NCBI GenBank assembly: GCA_963965975.1
Contig: OZ014413.1
Coordinates: 8,396,101 to 8,460,100 of the forward strand
Reading direction: 5' to 3'
From: Xestospongia bergquistia
Lineage: Eukaryota > Porifera > Demospongiae > Haplosclerida > Petrosiidae
Length of the DNA: 64,000 nucleotides
Positions 46,975-57,201 of the stretch are shown here, in pieces (the stretch's first letter is position 1; the number at the start of each line of letters is the position of its first letter). The notes below the pieces were generated by a model that saw only the letters and a list, made by a program, of their open reading frames with translations, did no database searches and had not been told where the DNA came from. The position numbers were made by a program, and so were the translations under genes.

Positions 46975-47093
46975 ATAGATTTCATAGACCTCTCCACTGA
47001 TGCTTGACAAGAGGATTGGCTCACTAGGTAGTCAAGGCGCAGTCAAAAAAGCATAGTGTCTTCACCTAACTAACATTTCTACCTGACCCCCAG
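46975..47093 (+). pseudogene. Dead copy of exon 1 of the PINK1-like kinase gene
   Basis: 119 nt matching the 120-nt exon 1 at 57202-57321 along its whole length. The ATG is now ATA, GATTTCATAGACCTC matches GATTTCATGGACCTT, CTGATGCTT is shared, TGGCTCACTAGG matches TGGCTCGCCAGG, and the end CTGACCCCCAGGT keeps the donor. Two in-frame stops interrupt the frame. It lies between T2 and T3, about 10 kb from the live gene and on the same strand as it. Confidence 0.75.
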
Positions 47094-47246
47094 GTGTCTA
47101 AATGTTTTTATAATGGTACTAAAGAGTCTTACAATTCTTTCATTTTTTGCCTACTTTCAGTGAATTATTTAATATATGTACCTGAATGTTATGATACTAC
47201 CATAGTAACACAGTGATTGACTATTATAATTCATGTTAATAGATAC

Positions 47247-48929
47247 TTAATTAATCATTAGTTGCCTTTCTGTGTACTCTTCGATTATAGCTTGACGATT
47301 GATATTAGAGGGTTCATCTCTTTGACGATATTTATACCACGGAGACACAAGAAGATAGAGGAGAAGAGAGACTATAGCCAACACTGTTTTAACAATATAG
47401 GGCCAGTAGTGACAGTGTACATCTTGTAGTGTTAGTACTGAGACTAGTCTGACAGCTACTGCTAGTGACTGATAGGCATACCATAGTCCAATGAGGAGAC
47501 CCTGCATACTACGTGGAGCCTGAGCTAAGATAAACTCAAGTATAGTAAGGAACACTAGTAAGTAACCTAATCCACTGATGAACTGTGATGTGATGAGAAG
47601 AAATATCTCATATCCTTGTAAACCAAAAGGGTCTGGTAAATTATTGATTAATTTTATTTCATTAGAGAAACACAGTACATCATTGTAGGTATAACTGATA
47701 TACATCAGTGCCATATAAATAGTAGTCAGAATAAATGCTACAATTATCATCAACAAACCAATTCCCATTTTCTTTCTTAACATGTTAGGTAGATGGTGAT
47801 GTAAACAAGGTTGTAGTAGACACATGTATACTGGAATACCAATTATGGTGACATAGTACATGAAATAATATGCTGTCCCAATTCCGATTTCATCTAATGA
47901 AAATCTTTCACTTCTATTACCATAGTAATAGTTATAGTATACATCACCTGGTAGTCCATTAGAGCCCTGAAATAGCAATAATCCAAATAATGTCAGCATT
48001 AATAATAAAATATGTCCAAAACTTTTCACATCCTCTACTTGTACAGTAGTAAATGGTCCTCCATATCTCTCTTTAGCTAAGTCTAGTCTGGAGGGTGGAG
48101 GCTCTCCATAAGTGAAGGCACTTCGTCTCACTGGTTGTTTGTGTTTTCCAATAAAAGTTATCACTTTAATGATCTGCTTGACTGGGTTAGTGTGACCCAC
48201 TGGCTCAGTAAATAAATGACGATGACAGCGACATGTTAAAATGAGAGCTATTACTGAACAGATAAGGGCAATAATAGATATTAAAATCCAAATCCATGCT
48301 ATGTATCTGTAGTTTTCGAAACTTAAAAATGGTATTAAAGATGAAAGAGCATATTGAATAGCATACAATGTCCAGAAATACCAGTGTACAAACTTACTGA
48401 ATTCTTCATTACTAGCAAATTGTAACTGATCTGTTCCAAACTGAATAGCATTAGCTTCAAATAAACCAAGTCCAAAATGATAGATTATAAATCCAGGAAC
48501 AACTGGTATTAAAGCAGATAAACCCAAACCATTAAGATATATTACAATAGTTCCAGCAATAGCAGACAATGAAGTTACAGCTAATCCAATTACTGCTATT
48601 ACAGTACCTATTATCATAACTTTATATCGACTGAGTAGTGTTTCAGCTAGTAGACCAGCCACTGGATAAAGAAGAAGAGTCACAATTTTAGCACTTAATA
48701 AAACTATAAAAACGTCTCTATTCCTTGTATCCAAATGCTTAAAACTGACCCCATACTCTATGATACTAAGAAATAGAAGATAGATGCCAAGACAATGTAG
48801 TAAAGCAGACCAAACTAACACTAAGAGAGCTCCTTTGAAAGGAACACAACAAATGCTACAATATTTTGATAAATATTTTGTTGAAGTGCTTTTCTTGCCA
48901 TTCCTTGTAAGTGGGGTTGAGTCATCCAT
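47247..48929 (-). CDS. POT/SLC15-like membrane transporter T3
   Basis: Single-exon gene of 560 residues, ATG at 48929 (MDDSTPLTRNGKK). Signatures FGTDQLQFASNEEFSKFVHW and EFILAQAPRSMQG. It is the sister of T1, with a near-identical N terminus, SLIPFLSFENY segment and KHKQPVRRSAF loop. It stops early after ERQLMIN, lacking the last 18 or so residues of T1, a short cytoplasmic tail difference. The leader CTGACTAGACAGTAAA precedes the ATG, as in T1. Confidence 0.85.
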   Translation of the reverse strand: MDDSTPLTRNGKKSTSTKYLSKYCSICCVPFKGALLVLVWSALLHCLGIYLLFLSIIEYGVSFKHLDTRNRDVFIVLLSAKIVTLLLYPVAGLLAETLLSRYKVMIIGTVIAVIGLAVTSLSAIAGTIVIYLNGLGLSALIPVVPGFIIYHFGLGLFEANAIQFGTDQLQFASNEEFSKFVHWYFWTLYAIQYALSSLIPFLSFENYRYIAWIWILISIIALICSVIALILTCRCHRHLFTEPVGHTNPVKQIIKVITFIGKHKQPVRRSAFTYGEPPPSRLDLAKERYGGPFTTVQVEDVKSFGHILLLMLTLFGLLLFQGSNGLPGDVYYNYYYGNRSERFSLDEIGIGTAYYFMYYVTIIGIPVYMCLLQPCLHHHLPNMLRKKMGIGLLMIIVAFILTTIYMALMYISYTYNDVLCFSNEIKLINNLPDPFGLQGYEIFLLITSQFISGLGYLLVFLTILEFILAQAPRSMQGLLIGLWYAYQSLAVAVRLVSVLTLQDVHCHYWPYIVKTVLAIVSLLLYLLVSPWYKYRQRDEPSNINRQAIIEEYTERQLMIN

Positions 48930-49794
48930 TTTACTGTCTAGTCAGCTTCAATTAATATATAGTCATATTTTAATAACTATAATACAACCTCTATTATACA
49001 TAGTTATGAACGTACATTAGTTGTAAAGTACTTTAGTATAAAAACAGTACCTACCACTACTGGTCTTGTTTAAAGTAATAAATATCTCTGGACATCTATC
49101 TTCTATTATTATATTAGTACAGTAAGATAAAAAACCGCTATAAACGCATGCACTCTCAGTCTCTCAACTACTTTTTCATGCTCACAATTGTATTAAAATA
49201 CTGAAATCATAAATTGAATGTACTCAGATTCATTACTGTTGGACTCTTAGCATTAAATGTTATCAAAGATACTAAAGATTTACAATTATATTCTATACTA
49301 TTTATGTTATTACTACATAGTTGTATATTTAAGTGTAACAATGATCAATTCAAGTCATGTATTATCATTTCCATGAAATAAACTTAATTACTTTTTGTTC
49401 TTTCTCTCGATTGAGACAATCTTATTTATTATAGCAATTTCCCATCATTTTCTTGTCACATATAGATAGACTGACAATACAGTCACCAAGTGACATTTAA
49501 ATTTTTGAACTAGAATACTGTACATCATTATTTGAACTATACCCTTAATTATCATAAAAGACTATACTCTTGCCTTAAATGACTATCCATCATTTCAGCC
49601 AAAAACCTACACTTCTAATGGCATCCTATTTTGGCATTAATCACTCCTCATATTAAAGGGGTTCTCTTAGATCAATAGTGTTACTGTGGTGCTTTACTAT
49701 ACAATATCTTGAGCTCTATCTTAAAAGTATTATAAAGTAAAGTGCCACTAGTCATAAATCAAACTGGAGGGACCTCCTTATTATGCTAGTTGTT

Positions 49795-50175
49795 AAAATG
49801 ACTATCCTATTTTGTCCTGTGGCTGGTCTATTATAGTCACTCGATTATAGTGATTGGTATTGTATAAGCAGTGATTGGAATAGCTGTGATGCTCTTGTCT
49901 TTTGTGTTTATTTGGAAGAATTGAATTCAATTATGACAACATTTCCTGATCAACATAATGTATACATGCAATTATTATGCTAACAGTCTTTGGATTCGTG
50001 ATCTGTCATTTGGACTTTCTTTCTTTGAAGCCAATGTTATCATTTGGAACAGATCAGTTACAAATTGCTATTAATAATGAAGAACTCAGTAAATATGTAT
50101 GCTGGTACTTCTGGACATTGTATGTTGTTTGCTATACACTTTTATTTTGTAATATCATTGTACAAACATGGTATG
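49795..50175 (+). pseudogene. Inverted transporter relic in the T3-T4 spacer
   Basis: Plus-strand remains of the same family: a PVAGLL match at about 49815, IGIV-AVIGIAVMLLSF at about 49855-49905, then FGTDQLQIAINNEELSKYVCWYFWTLY at about 50040-50130. Stops and indels break it. The orientation is opposite to every live member. Confidence 0.8.
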
Positions 50176-51013
50176 TATTATTTAAATCTGTTATTACCTA
50201 TACCTACATTTACTTCATTTTTATAAAATGTCTTTTATACATAATTATATGGTCTGTTTGCTTTATAATTTGATTACATGTAGTTCTATATGTATCACCA
50301 CATTGCTGAAAATTGTGTAATTGCATCTCTTCAGAGATTTTAGAGTTTTTAAGGTGTAATTGCATTACACCTAAAAACAAGTCATCTCTAGAGAACATTC
50401 CTATATATATATATATGCCTCTTCAAAATGTAATTAATGTGGTAATGGATTAAATCTATATTTGTGTGATTAGTACATTCTTTAAAAAAATTCAATGGAT
50501 TGTGGTCATTATTTCTATGAGATAAAGCTTCTTAATAGATAGATAACATTAAGGTAAAATAAACATGTATTGACAATGACAATAGCTACACACATAACTT
50601 TCTATTAGCTAAAAGAAACTAATGACTTTGACATCACTAGGAAATTACACACAAGATAAAATAATCACTATAATAAGACTGGTGATATAAACTTAATTTA
50701 AATTTCAGAAATATCCTATTAAGAGCTGCCAAATAATAAAATCATACAAGCAGCTATAATAGTAAAAATATTTACCTTATTTTAAAACTTTTTTTCTCAA
50801 CATTTACATCAAATTTCTATCAATTTACCAGTACACACAATATGTTCAGTGTGACAAATCATTTATAATATACTATAATATTATTATAATTGATTACTAT
50901 ACATTGATAATACAAGTATGTCAAGTAATAACTAAACAAACTTCACATACTCCCAAAACAAAGTAACTATAGATGAGCCCTACAAACATATAGTGTTCAT
51001 TATAAATGTCTAG

Positions 51014-51017
<4 letters not shown>

Positions 51018-51053
<36 letters not shown>

Positions 51054-51065
51054 CATATATATATG
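51018..51065. repeat. TA dinucleotide microsatellite
   Basis: A run of TA units with one ATAC interruption in the spacer downstream of T4. Confidence 0.9.
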
Positions 51066-51383
51066 ATAATACGTGTTGTACTACTTTAAATCGCTAGCAA
51101 TGATTTCACAATACCATACATAAAGTTATTTATATTATTATAATACAAAGATAATTCACTCAGACATTAGTATCAACATTAAATAATAATATTAGTAATG
51201 TGCAATATAATTGCAACTAGTCCTGTAACCTTACTTTTAGTTTATATAGGTCAGAACCTTAAAGTGATAACCTACTTTATCATAATGCAAAATCTAGGTG
51301 TAGTTTGTAGATGAAGTAATGTACTCATAATTTGTGGCTATTAATGGTAAGTATTCCAAAATAGATCAAACAAGTATAAATAG

Positions 51384-53105
51384 TTAATAATCAAAAGAAT
51401 CTTCTATAATTATGTCATTGGTATCAACATTGGTAGTACTTGTATTAATTAGTTGTCTCTCTGTGTACTCTTCAATAATAGCTTGACGATTGATATTTGA
51501 GAGTTCATCTCTTTGACGATACTTGTACCAACGAGAAACAAGAAGATAGAGGAGAAGAGAGACTATAGCCAACACTGTCTTGACAATATAGGGCCAGTAG
51601 TGACAGTGTACATCTTGTAGTGTTAGTACTGAGACTAATCTGACAGCTACTGCTAGTGACTGATAGGCATACCATAGTCCAATGAGGAGACCCTGCATAC
51701 TACGTGGAGCCTGAGCTAAGATAAACTCAAGTATAGTAAGGAACACTAGTAAGTAACTTAATCCACTGATGAACTGTGATGTGATGAGAAGAGAGAATTC
51801 ATATCCTTGTAAACCAAAAGGATCTGGTAGAGCACGAACATAAGTTTCATTAGAGAAACATACTACATCATTGTTAGTATAACTGATATACATCAGTGCT
51901 ATATAAATAGTAGTCAGAGTAAATGTTACAATTATCATCAACAAACCAATTCCCATTTTCTTTAACATGTTAGGTAGATGATAATGTAAACAAGGTCGTA
52001 GTACACACATGTATACTGGAATACCAATTATTATGACATAGTACATGAAATAAAATGATGCTCCAATTTCAAATGATGAAAACTGCTCAGTTCCATTTCT
52101 TTGAAAATAGTTTAAATATATATCTCCTGGTTGTCCATTAGACCCCAAAAGTAACAATAATCCAAATAAGGACAGCATCAACAACAAAATCCTTCCAAAA
52201 CTCTTAACATTTTCTACTTGTTCAGTTGTAAATGGTCCTCCATACTTCTCTTTACCAAGATCTAGTCTGGAGGGAGGTAGCTCTCCATAAGTGAAAGCAC
52301 TACGTCTCAATGGTTGTTTGTGTTGTGCAGAAAAGCTCAATACCTTAATGATCTGTTTAACTGGATTAGTATGACTCACTGGCTCAGTAAATAAATGATG
52401 ATGACAACAGCAGATTATAACAACAATCAATAATAAACAGGCAAAGGAAATAACAGATACTAATATCCAAATCCACACAATGTACTTAAGGTATAAAATG
52501 CTGAAGAATGGCAATAATGAGGAAAGAGTAGTTTGAACAGCATACAATGTCCAGAAGTACCAATGAACAATTTTACTGAGTTCTTCATTACTAGCAAATT
52601 GTAACTGATCTGTTCCAAACTGAATAGCATTAGCTTCAAATAAACCAAGTCCAAAATAATAGATTATAAATCCGAGAACAGTTGATATGAAAGCAGATTC
52701 AGCAGTAGTGTCATTAAAATTATCACTAATATATATTATAATAGTTCCAGCAATAGCAGACAATGCAGCTACAGTTAATCCAATCACTGCTATTACAGTA
52801 CCTATCATCATAACTTTGTATCGAGTGAGTAGTGTTTCAGCTAGTAGACCAGCCACTGGATAAAAGAGAAAAGTCACAATTTTAGCACTTAAAAAAATTA
52901 TAAAAATGTCCCTCGAAGACTTATTCAAACTGGCACCATCTTCTATTATACTTAGAAGTAGAATGTAGATGTCCAGACAATGTAATAGACAAGACCACAG
53001 TAGCACTAAGAGAGCTCCTTTAAAGGGAACACAACAAATGGTAAAACATTTTGATAAGTATTTTGTTGGAGTGCCCTCCCGTGTAAGTGGGGTTGATTCA
53101 TCCAT
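51384..53105 (-). CDS. POT/SLC15-like membrane transporter T4
   Basis: Single-exon gene of 573 residues, ATG at 53105 (MDESTPLTREGTPTKYL). Signatures FGTDQLQFASNEELSKIVHW and EFILAQAPRSMQG. It shares the SAQHKQPLRRSAFTYGELPP loop and the QTTLSS segment with T2. The tail differs from T1 and T2 (TNVDTNDIIIEDSFDY). It is intact. Confidence 0.85.
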   Translation of the reverse strand: MDESTPLTREGTPTKYLSKCFTICCVPFKGALLVLLWSCLLHCLDIYILLLSIIEDGASLNKSSRDIFIIFLSAKIVTFLFYPVAGLLAETLLTRYKVMMIGTVIAVIGLTVAALSAIAGTIIIYISDNFNDTTAESAFISTVLGFIIYYFGLGLFEANAIQFGTDQLQFASNEELSKIVHWYFWTLYAVQTTLSSLLPFFSILYLKYIVWIWILVSVISFACLLLIVVIICCCHHHLFTEPVSHTNPVKQIIKVLSFSAQHKQPLRRSAFTYGELPPSRLDLGKEKYGGPFTTEQVENVKSFGRILLLMLSLFGLLLLLGSNGQPGDIYLNYFQRNGTEQFSSFEIGASFYFMYYVIIIGIPVYMCVLRPCLHYHLPNMLKKMGIGLLMIIVTFTLTTIYIALMYISYTNNDVVCFSNETYVRALPDPFGLQGYEFSLLITSQFISGLSYLLVFLTILEFILAQAPRSMQGLLIGLWYAYQSLAVAVRLVSVLTLQDVHCHYWPYIVKTVLAIVSLLLYLLVSRWYKYRQRDELSNINRQAIIEEYTERQLINTSTTNVDTNDIIIEDSFDY

Positions 53106-53289
53106 TTTACTATCTAGTTATTAGTTCCTAATAATATTCATATTTAATAACTTTATAGTATACACTACATAGTATGAACATACATAACTTGTGGACAGAA
53201 TAAACAGTTACCACAGGTTTTAGAGATCTAAATATTCTTAAATATATGCTATCACTGCACAGTTGTGCATTTGAGTGTAACAGTGATCA

Positions 53290-53961
53290 TGAATGATCCT
53301 CTCTTTACCTAAATCTAGTCTTGAGGGATGTAGCTCTTCATAAGTGAAGGCGCTACATCTTAATAGTTGATTGCATTGTGCAGCATAAGTTAATATCTTA
53401 ACAATCTGTTTAACTGGATTAGTTGACCTACTGGTTCAGTAATAATGACGACTTGGAACAACTTATAATCATAACCATTAGTGAGCATATAAATGCAATA
53501 ACAGATTTTATTAACAGATACCATTTTATGTATATGACAAAGAACAGCATTATACAGATGAAAATTCATATTGAACAGCATACAATGTCCAGAAATACTA
53601 GTGCACAAATTTACTGAGTTCTTCATTACTAGCAAATTGTAACTGATCTGTTCCAAACTGCACATGTAGCATTAGCTTCAAATAAAAAAGCCAAAACGTA
53701 TAGATTATAGATCCTGGAACAACTGGTACAAAAGTAGATACGTCAATAGTATTAATATTGCCATTAAGATACATTACAAATAGTTCCAGTAATAACAGAT
53801 ATTAAATTTACAGCTAATCCAATCACTGCTATTACAGTACCAATCATCATAACTTTATATTGGGTGAGTAGTATTACAGCTAGTAGACTGGACACCAGAT
53901 AAAGAAGAAGAGTCACATAACCTTTTTTGCCATAGTTTGTACGTAGAGTTGATTCTTCTAT
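53290..53961 (-). pseudogene. Transporter pseudogene between T4 and T5
   Basis: Decayed N-terminal half of the same family, from the ATG equivalent (now ATA at 53959-53961) through to the RRSAF and SRLDLGKER region. Recognisable pieces include EQISYNLLVMKNSV (the FGTDQLQFASNEELS DNA read in another frame) and a match to MMIGTVIAVIGLA. It has several frameshifts and internal deletions, and the C-terminal half is missing. Confidence 0.85.
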
Positions 53962-54242
53962 TTAGGTTAGCTAAATAGCTAGTTAAAACTCTGTTAACAT
54001 ACAATTAAATATAAAATAACCATTATGATTAGTTACTACATTTATATATTCAATATTTGCATAATTATTTAAATCTACACAAACAGTTGACATATTCCTG
54101 CATATGCACATATGTCATTGAATGTTCAAAGAAAAGAGTATAATAGACTGCTAGTACAAATTAAAAATACTTCAGCTCATTTATGTTTGTGTATTATATA
54201 ATTACTACTTTAAGTGGCAATGGGCACACACAAATAGCTAGT

Positions 54243-55976
54243 CTAGTCTGAAAACTGATCAGAATTAAATTCATTATTTTCGACAACATATACAGTGTTC
54301 TTTCTTGTCAATTGTCTCTCTGTATACTCTTCAATAATAGCTTGACGATTAATATTAGAGGGTTCTTCTCTTTGACGATACTTGTACCAATGAGAAACAA
54401 GAAGATAGAGGAGAAGAGAGACTATAGCCAACACTGTCTTGACAATGTAGGGCCAGTAGTGACAGTGTACATCTTGTAGTGTTAGTACTGAGACTAGTCT
54501 GACAACTACTGCTAGTGACTGGTAGGCATACCATAGTCCAATGAGGAGACCTTGCATACTACGTGGAGCCTGAGCTAAGATAAACTCAAGTGCAGTCAGG
54601 AACACTAGTAAGTAACCTAATCCACTGAATAACTGAGCTATTATAAAGAGAAAAGCAGCATATTCACCTAGACCATGTGTAGTATGTATGCTAATTTGAC
54701 TTGACATATTGGAGAAACATTCTATGCCCCTGTTAATATAAGTCATATGCATCAGTGCCATGTAAATAGTGGTCAAAACAAAGGCTACAATTATCATCAA
54801 CAAACCAATTCCTATTTTTTTTAGCATGTTAGGTAGATGATGACGTAAACAAGGTCGTAGTAGACACATGTATACTGGAATACCAATTATGATGACATAA
54901 TAGATAGCATACGAGTCTCCCATTTTAACTGCAACAAATGGAAATATTTTCGATCCATTGCCATTGTAGTAGTCATCATAAATATCTCCCATTTGTCCAT
55001 TAGAACCCAGAAGTAGTGATAAACCAAATAAAGACAACATCAGTATAAAAATCCGTCCAAAACTCTTAACATCTTCAACTTGTTCAGTAGTAAATGGTCC
55101 TCCATATCTCTCTTTACCTAGATCTAGTCTGGAAGGAGGGGGCTCTCCATACGTAAAGGCACTACGTCTCACTGGTTGTTTGTGTTGCCTAGAATAGCTT
55201 ATCACTTCAATTATCTGCTTGACTGGATTAGTATGACCCACTGGCTCAGTGAATAAATGATCATGTAATCTAAAGATTATAATTACTGCAAACACTGAGC
55301 ATGCGAGAGCGATAACAGCTTGTAAATTCCAAATCCATGCTATGTATTTAAAATTTACAAATGTTAAGAAAGGTAATATTGATGAAAGAGTATATTGAAC
55401 AGAAAACAATGTCCAGAAGTACCAGTGTACAAATTTACTGAGTTCTTCATTACTACCAAATTGTAACTGATCTGTTCCAAACTGAATAGCATTAGCTTCA
55501 AATAAACCAAGTCCAAAATGATAGATTATAAATCCTGGGATGACTGGTATATAAATTGAAGGGTCAAAACTAAAGCCACCTCTCTTATATATTAAGACAG
55601 TTCCACTGATAGTAGACAATAACACTAGAACTAATCCAATCACTGCTATTACAGTACCTATCATCATAACTTTATAACGAGTGAGTAGTGTTTCCGCTAG
55701 TAGACCAGCCACAGGATAAAGAAGTAGAGTAACAACTTTAGAACTTAACAAAACTATAAAGCTGTCCCTCAAAGAATTATATATATTAAAGGAAGATCTA
55801 TATTCTATGAGGTTAATTATAAGGAAATAAAAGCCCAAACAATGTAACAGAGAAGACCACAGTAACACTAAGAGAGCTCCTTTGAAGGGAACACAACAAA
55901 TTGAACAATACCTTCGTATATATCTTGTTGAAGTCCTTTTATTGCCATGGCTTATAAGCGGAGTTGATTCATCCAT
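54243..55976 (-). CDS. POT/SLC15-like membrane transporter T5
   Basis: Single-exon gene of 577 residues, ATG at 55976 (MDESTPLISHGNKRTSTRYI). Signatures FGTDQLQFGSNEELSKFVHW and EFILAQAPRSMQG. It is the most diverged member, especially in the extracellular loop before the last helices (MSSQISIHTTHGLGEYAAFL) and in the tail (KNTVYVVENNEFNSDQFSD). It is the first gene of the cluster in transcription direction and may be closest to the founder. Confidence 0.85.
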   Translation of the reverse strand: MDESTPLISHGNKRTSTRYIRRYCSICCVPFKGALLVLLWSSLLHCLGFYFLIINLIEYRSSFNIYNSLRDSFIVLLSSKVVTLLLYPVAGLLAETLLTRYKVMMIGTVIAVIGLVLVLLSTISGTVLIYKRGGFSFDPSIYIPVIPGFIIYHFGLGLFEANAIQFGTDQLQFGSNEELSKFVHWYFWTLFSVQYTLSSILPFLTFVNFKYIAWIWNLQAVIALACSVFAVIIIFRLHDHLFTEPVGHTNPVKQIIEVISYSRQHKQPVRRSAFTYGEPPPSRLDLGKERYGGPFTTEQVEDVKSFGRIFILMLSLFGLSLLLGSNGQMGDIYDDYYNGNGSKIFPFVAVKMGDSYAIYYVIIIGIPVYMCLLRPCLRHHLPNMLKKIGIGLLMIIVAFVLTTIYMALMHMTYINRGIECFSNMSSQISIHTTHGLGEYAAFLFIIAQLFSGLGYLLVFLTALEFILAQAPRSMQGLLIGLWYAYQSLAVVVRLVSVLTLQDVHCHYWPYIVKTVLAIVSLLLYLLVSHWYKYRQREEPSNINRQAIIEEYTERQLTRKNTVYVVENNEFNSDQFSD

Positions 55977-57201
55977 TCCAATTGGCTATTCAATCAATGG
56001 GATGAGCTCAGCATACTAGTAATTTCGTATCATATGACTCACCGTATGATTATAATAAACGTCATTGCATTTTTATTATTGTGTAAGCGTACTCAACCAT
56101 AGATTAAAGTCAACATTAGTTGCTTAATTATAGCTAGTCAGCCTTACCAGACAATCACTGCATGGTCCTTATAACTATTAATTCTTGCAATCGTAACATC
56201 AAACCTGTCTAGATAGATCTTATAGAACTATATATTTGATACAACACTAGTGCCTTTTATTCTGTCAATTGTGATTTAAATAATATAATTGAGTAATAAT
56301 ATTTGATTGCACAGTATGTAGGGTACAGTGTTTGCTGTGATTTTATCATTGTCCTGCATACCACAAGTTTTATTATAGCCTTACGACTAAGAAATATAAA
56401 AATAAACGTGTGCACTATTAACAGAAGTGTAAAGATAGCTTGATCAAAGACATCCATCATTTTACGACCCTCCCTGCATTAAAAGACACATGACAGTTCT
56501 CATTTTGTTTATAATACATTTATATAATGGACATATTATACACAATTATAAAAAATGACATCATTTTAGTTATAGTTATAATATATAGGTCATAGGAATG
56601 TATGTTTAAAGCTTTTGTGATAACATAATTCCATGCATTGTGCTTCACAAGATCAACAAACAGTAGATCAAAGACACATACATAAAATCTACATATTTTT
56701 TCACATTTGCTAACAATTATATCAGTAAACTGCTTTGCTTGACTCTCCAGCAGCTGTATAATTATAAGATGAGATATTGTCGGACTGTTGTCAACAGTCT
56801 CTTCATCAATGGAATGTCCAGTAGTCTTGTTAGCAGCGCAGATCACAGTAACTACACCAAAAGAGCTCGTTTGAGGGGAAACAAAAATAACACGATATAA
56901 TTTAAATGTAATACATTGTAGTTAATAGATAATCGTTGAGAACAACTTCACCTAACCACACCCATACCATAGCAAAATAATTAACAGGGATTTACCAAAA
57001 TTCCAAAGGAGCGATATTCATTACCAAAGTACTACATTATATTATACTAATGTCATTAACTTAGTATATACTGTTATGTATTACTGTTTGCCAGCAAAGC
57101 AGTTTGGGGAAGAAGACATCTTTTGTGAGTGAGTCGTCTAAATCGAACCTTCTTTCTCGTAAAAGTCGATAGTGACTGTTCCTACTTGCTTAGACGGCAA
57201 G
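55977..57201. other. Region between T5 and the kinase gene, head to head
   Basis: T5 reads left and the kinase reads right, so this region should hold both promoters. Apart from the 80-bp transporter relic at 56820-56905 I see no supported gene. Two short minus-strand frames at 56257-56460 and 56520-56846 have no recognisable domain. Confidence 0.5.
56820..56905 (-). pseudogene. Tiny transporter relic upstream of T5
   Basis: Minus-strand bases resemble the CCVPFKGALLVLLWSC coding stretch (for example GAGCTCTTTTGGTGTAGTTA against GAGCTCTCTTAGTGTTACTG), out of frame. It is only about 80 bp, so the call rests on DNA similarity and position. Confidence 0.5.

Larger units (their letters stand above)
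48930..51383. other. T3-T4 spacer
   Basis: Holds the inverted relic (49795-50175) and a TA microsatellite at about 51018-51065. Otherwise it is AT-rich spacer matching 43195-45019. No live gene seen. Confidence 0.7.

Noticed and set aside
56257-56846. Two short minus-strand frames (67 and 108 codons) upstream of T5
   Set aside because: No family match, no splice support and AT-rich composition; the second begins inside a transporter relic.
57172-57201. A start upstream of the kinase ATG in the same frame
   Set aside because: The upstream codon is GTG, and the first ATG in frame is at 57202. There is no reason to use a non-ATG start.
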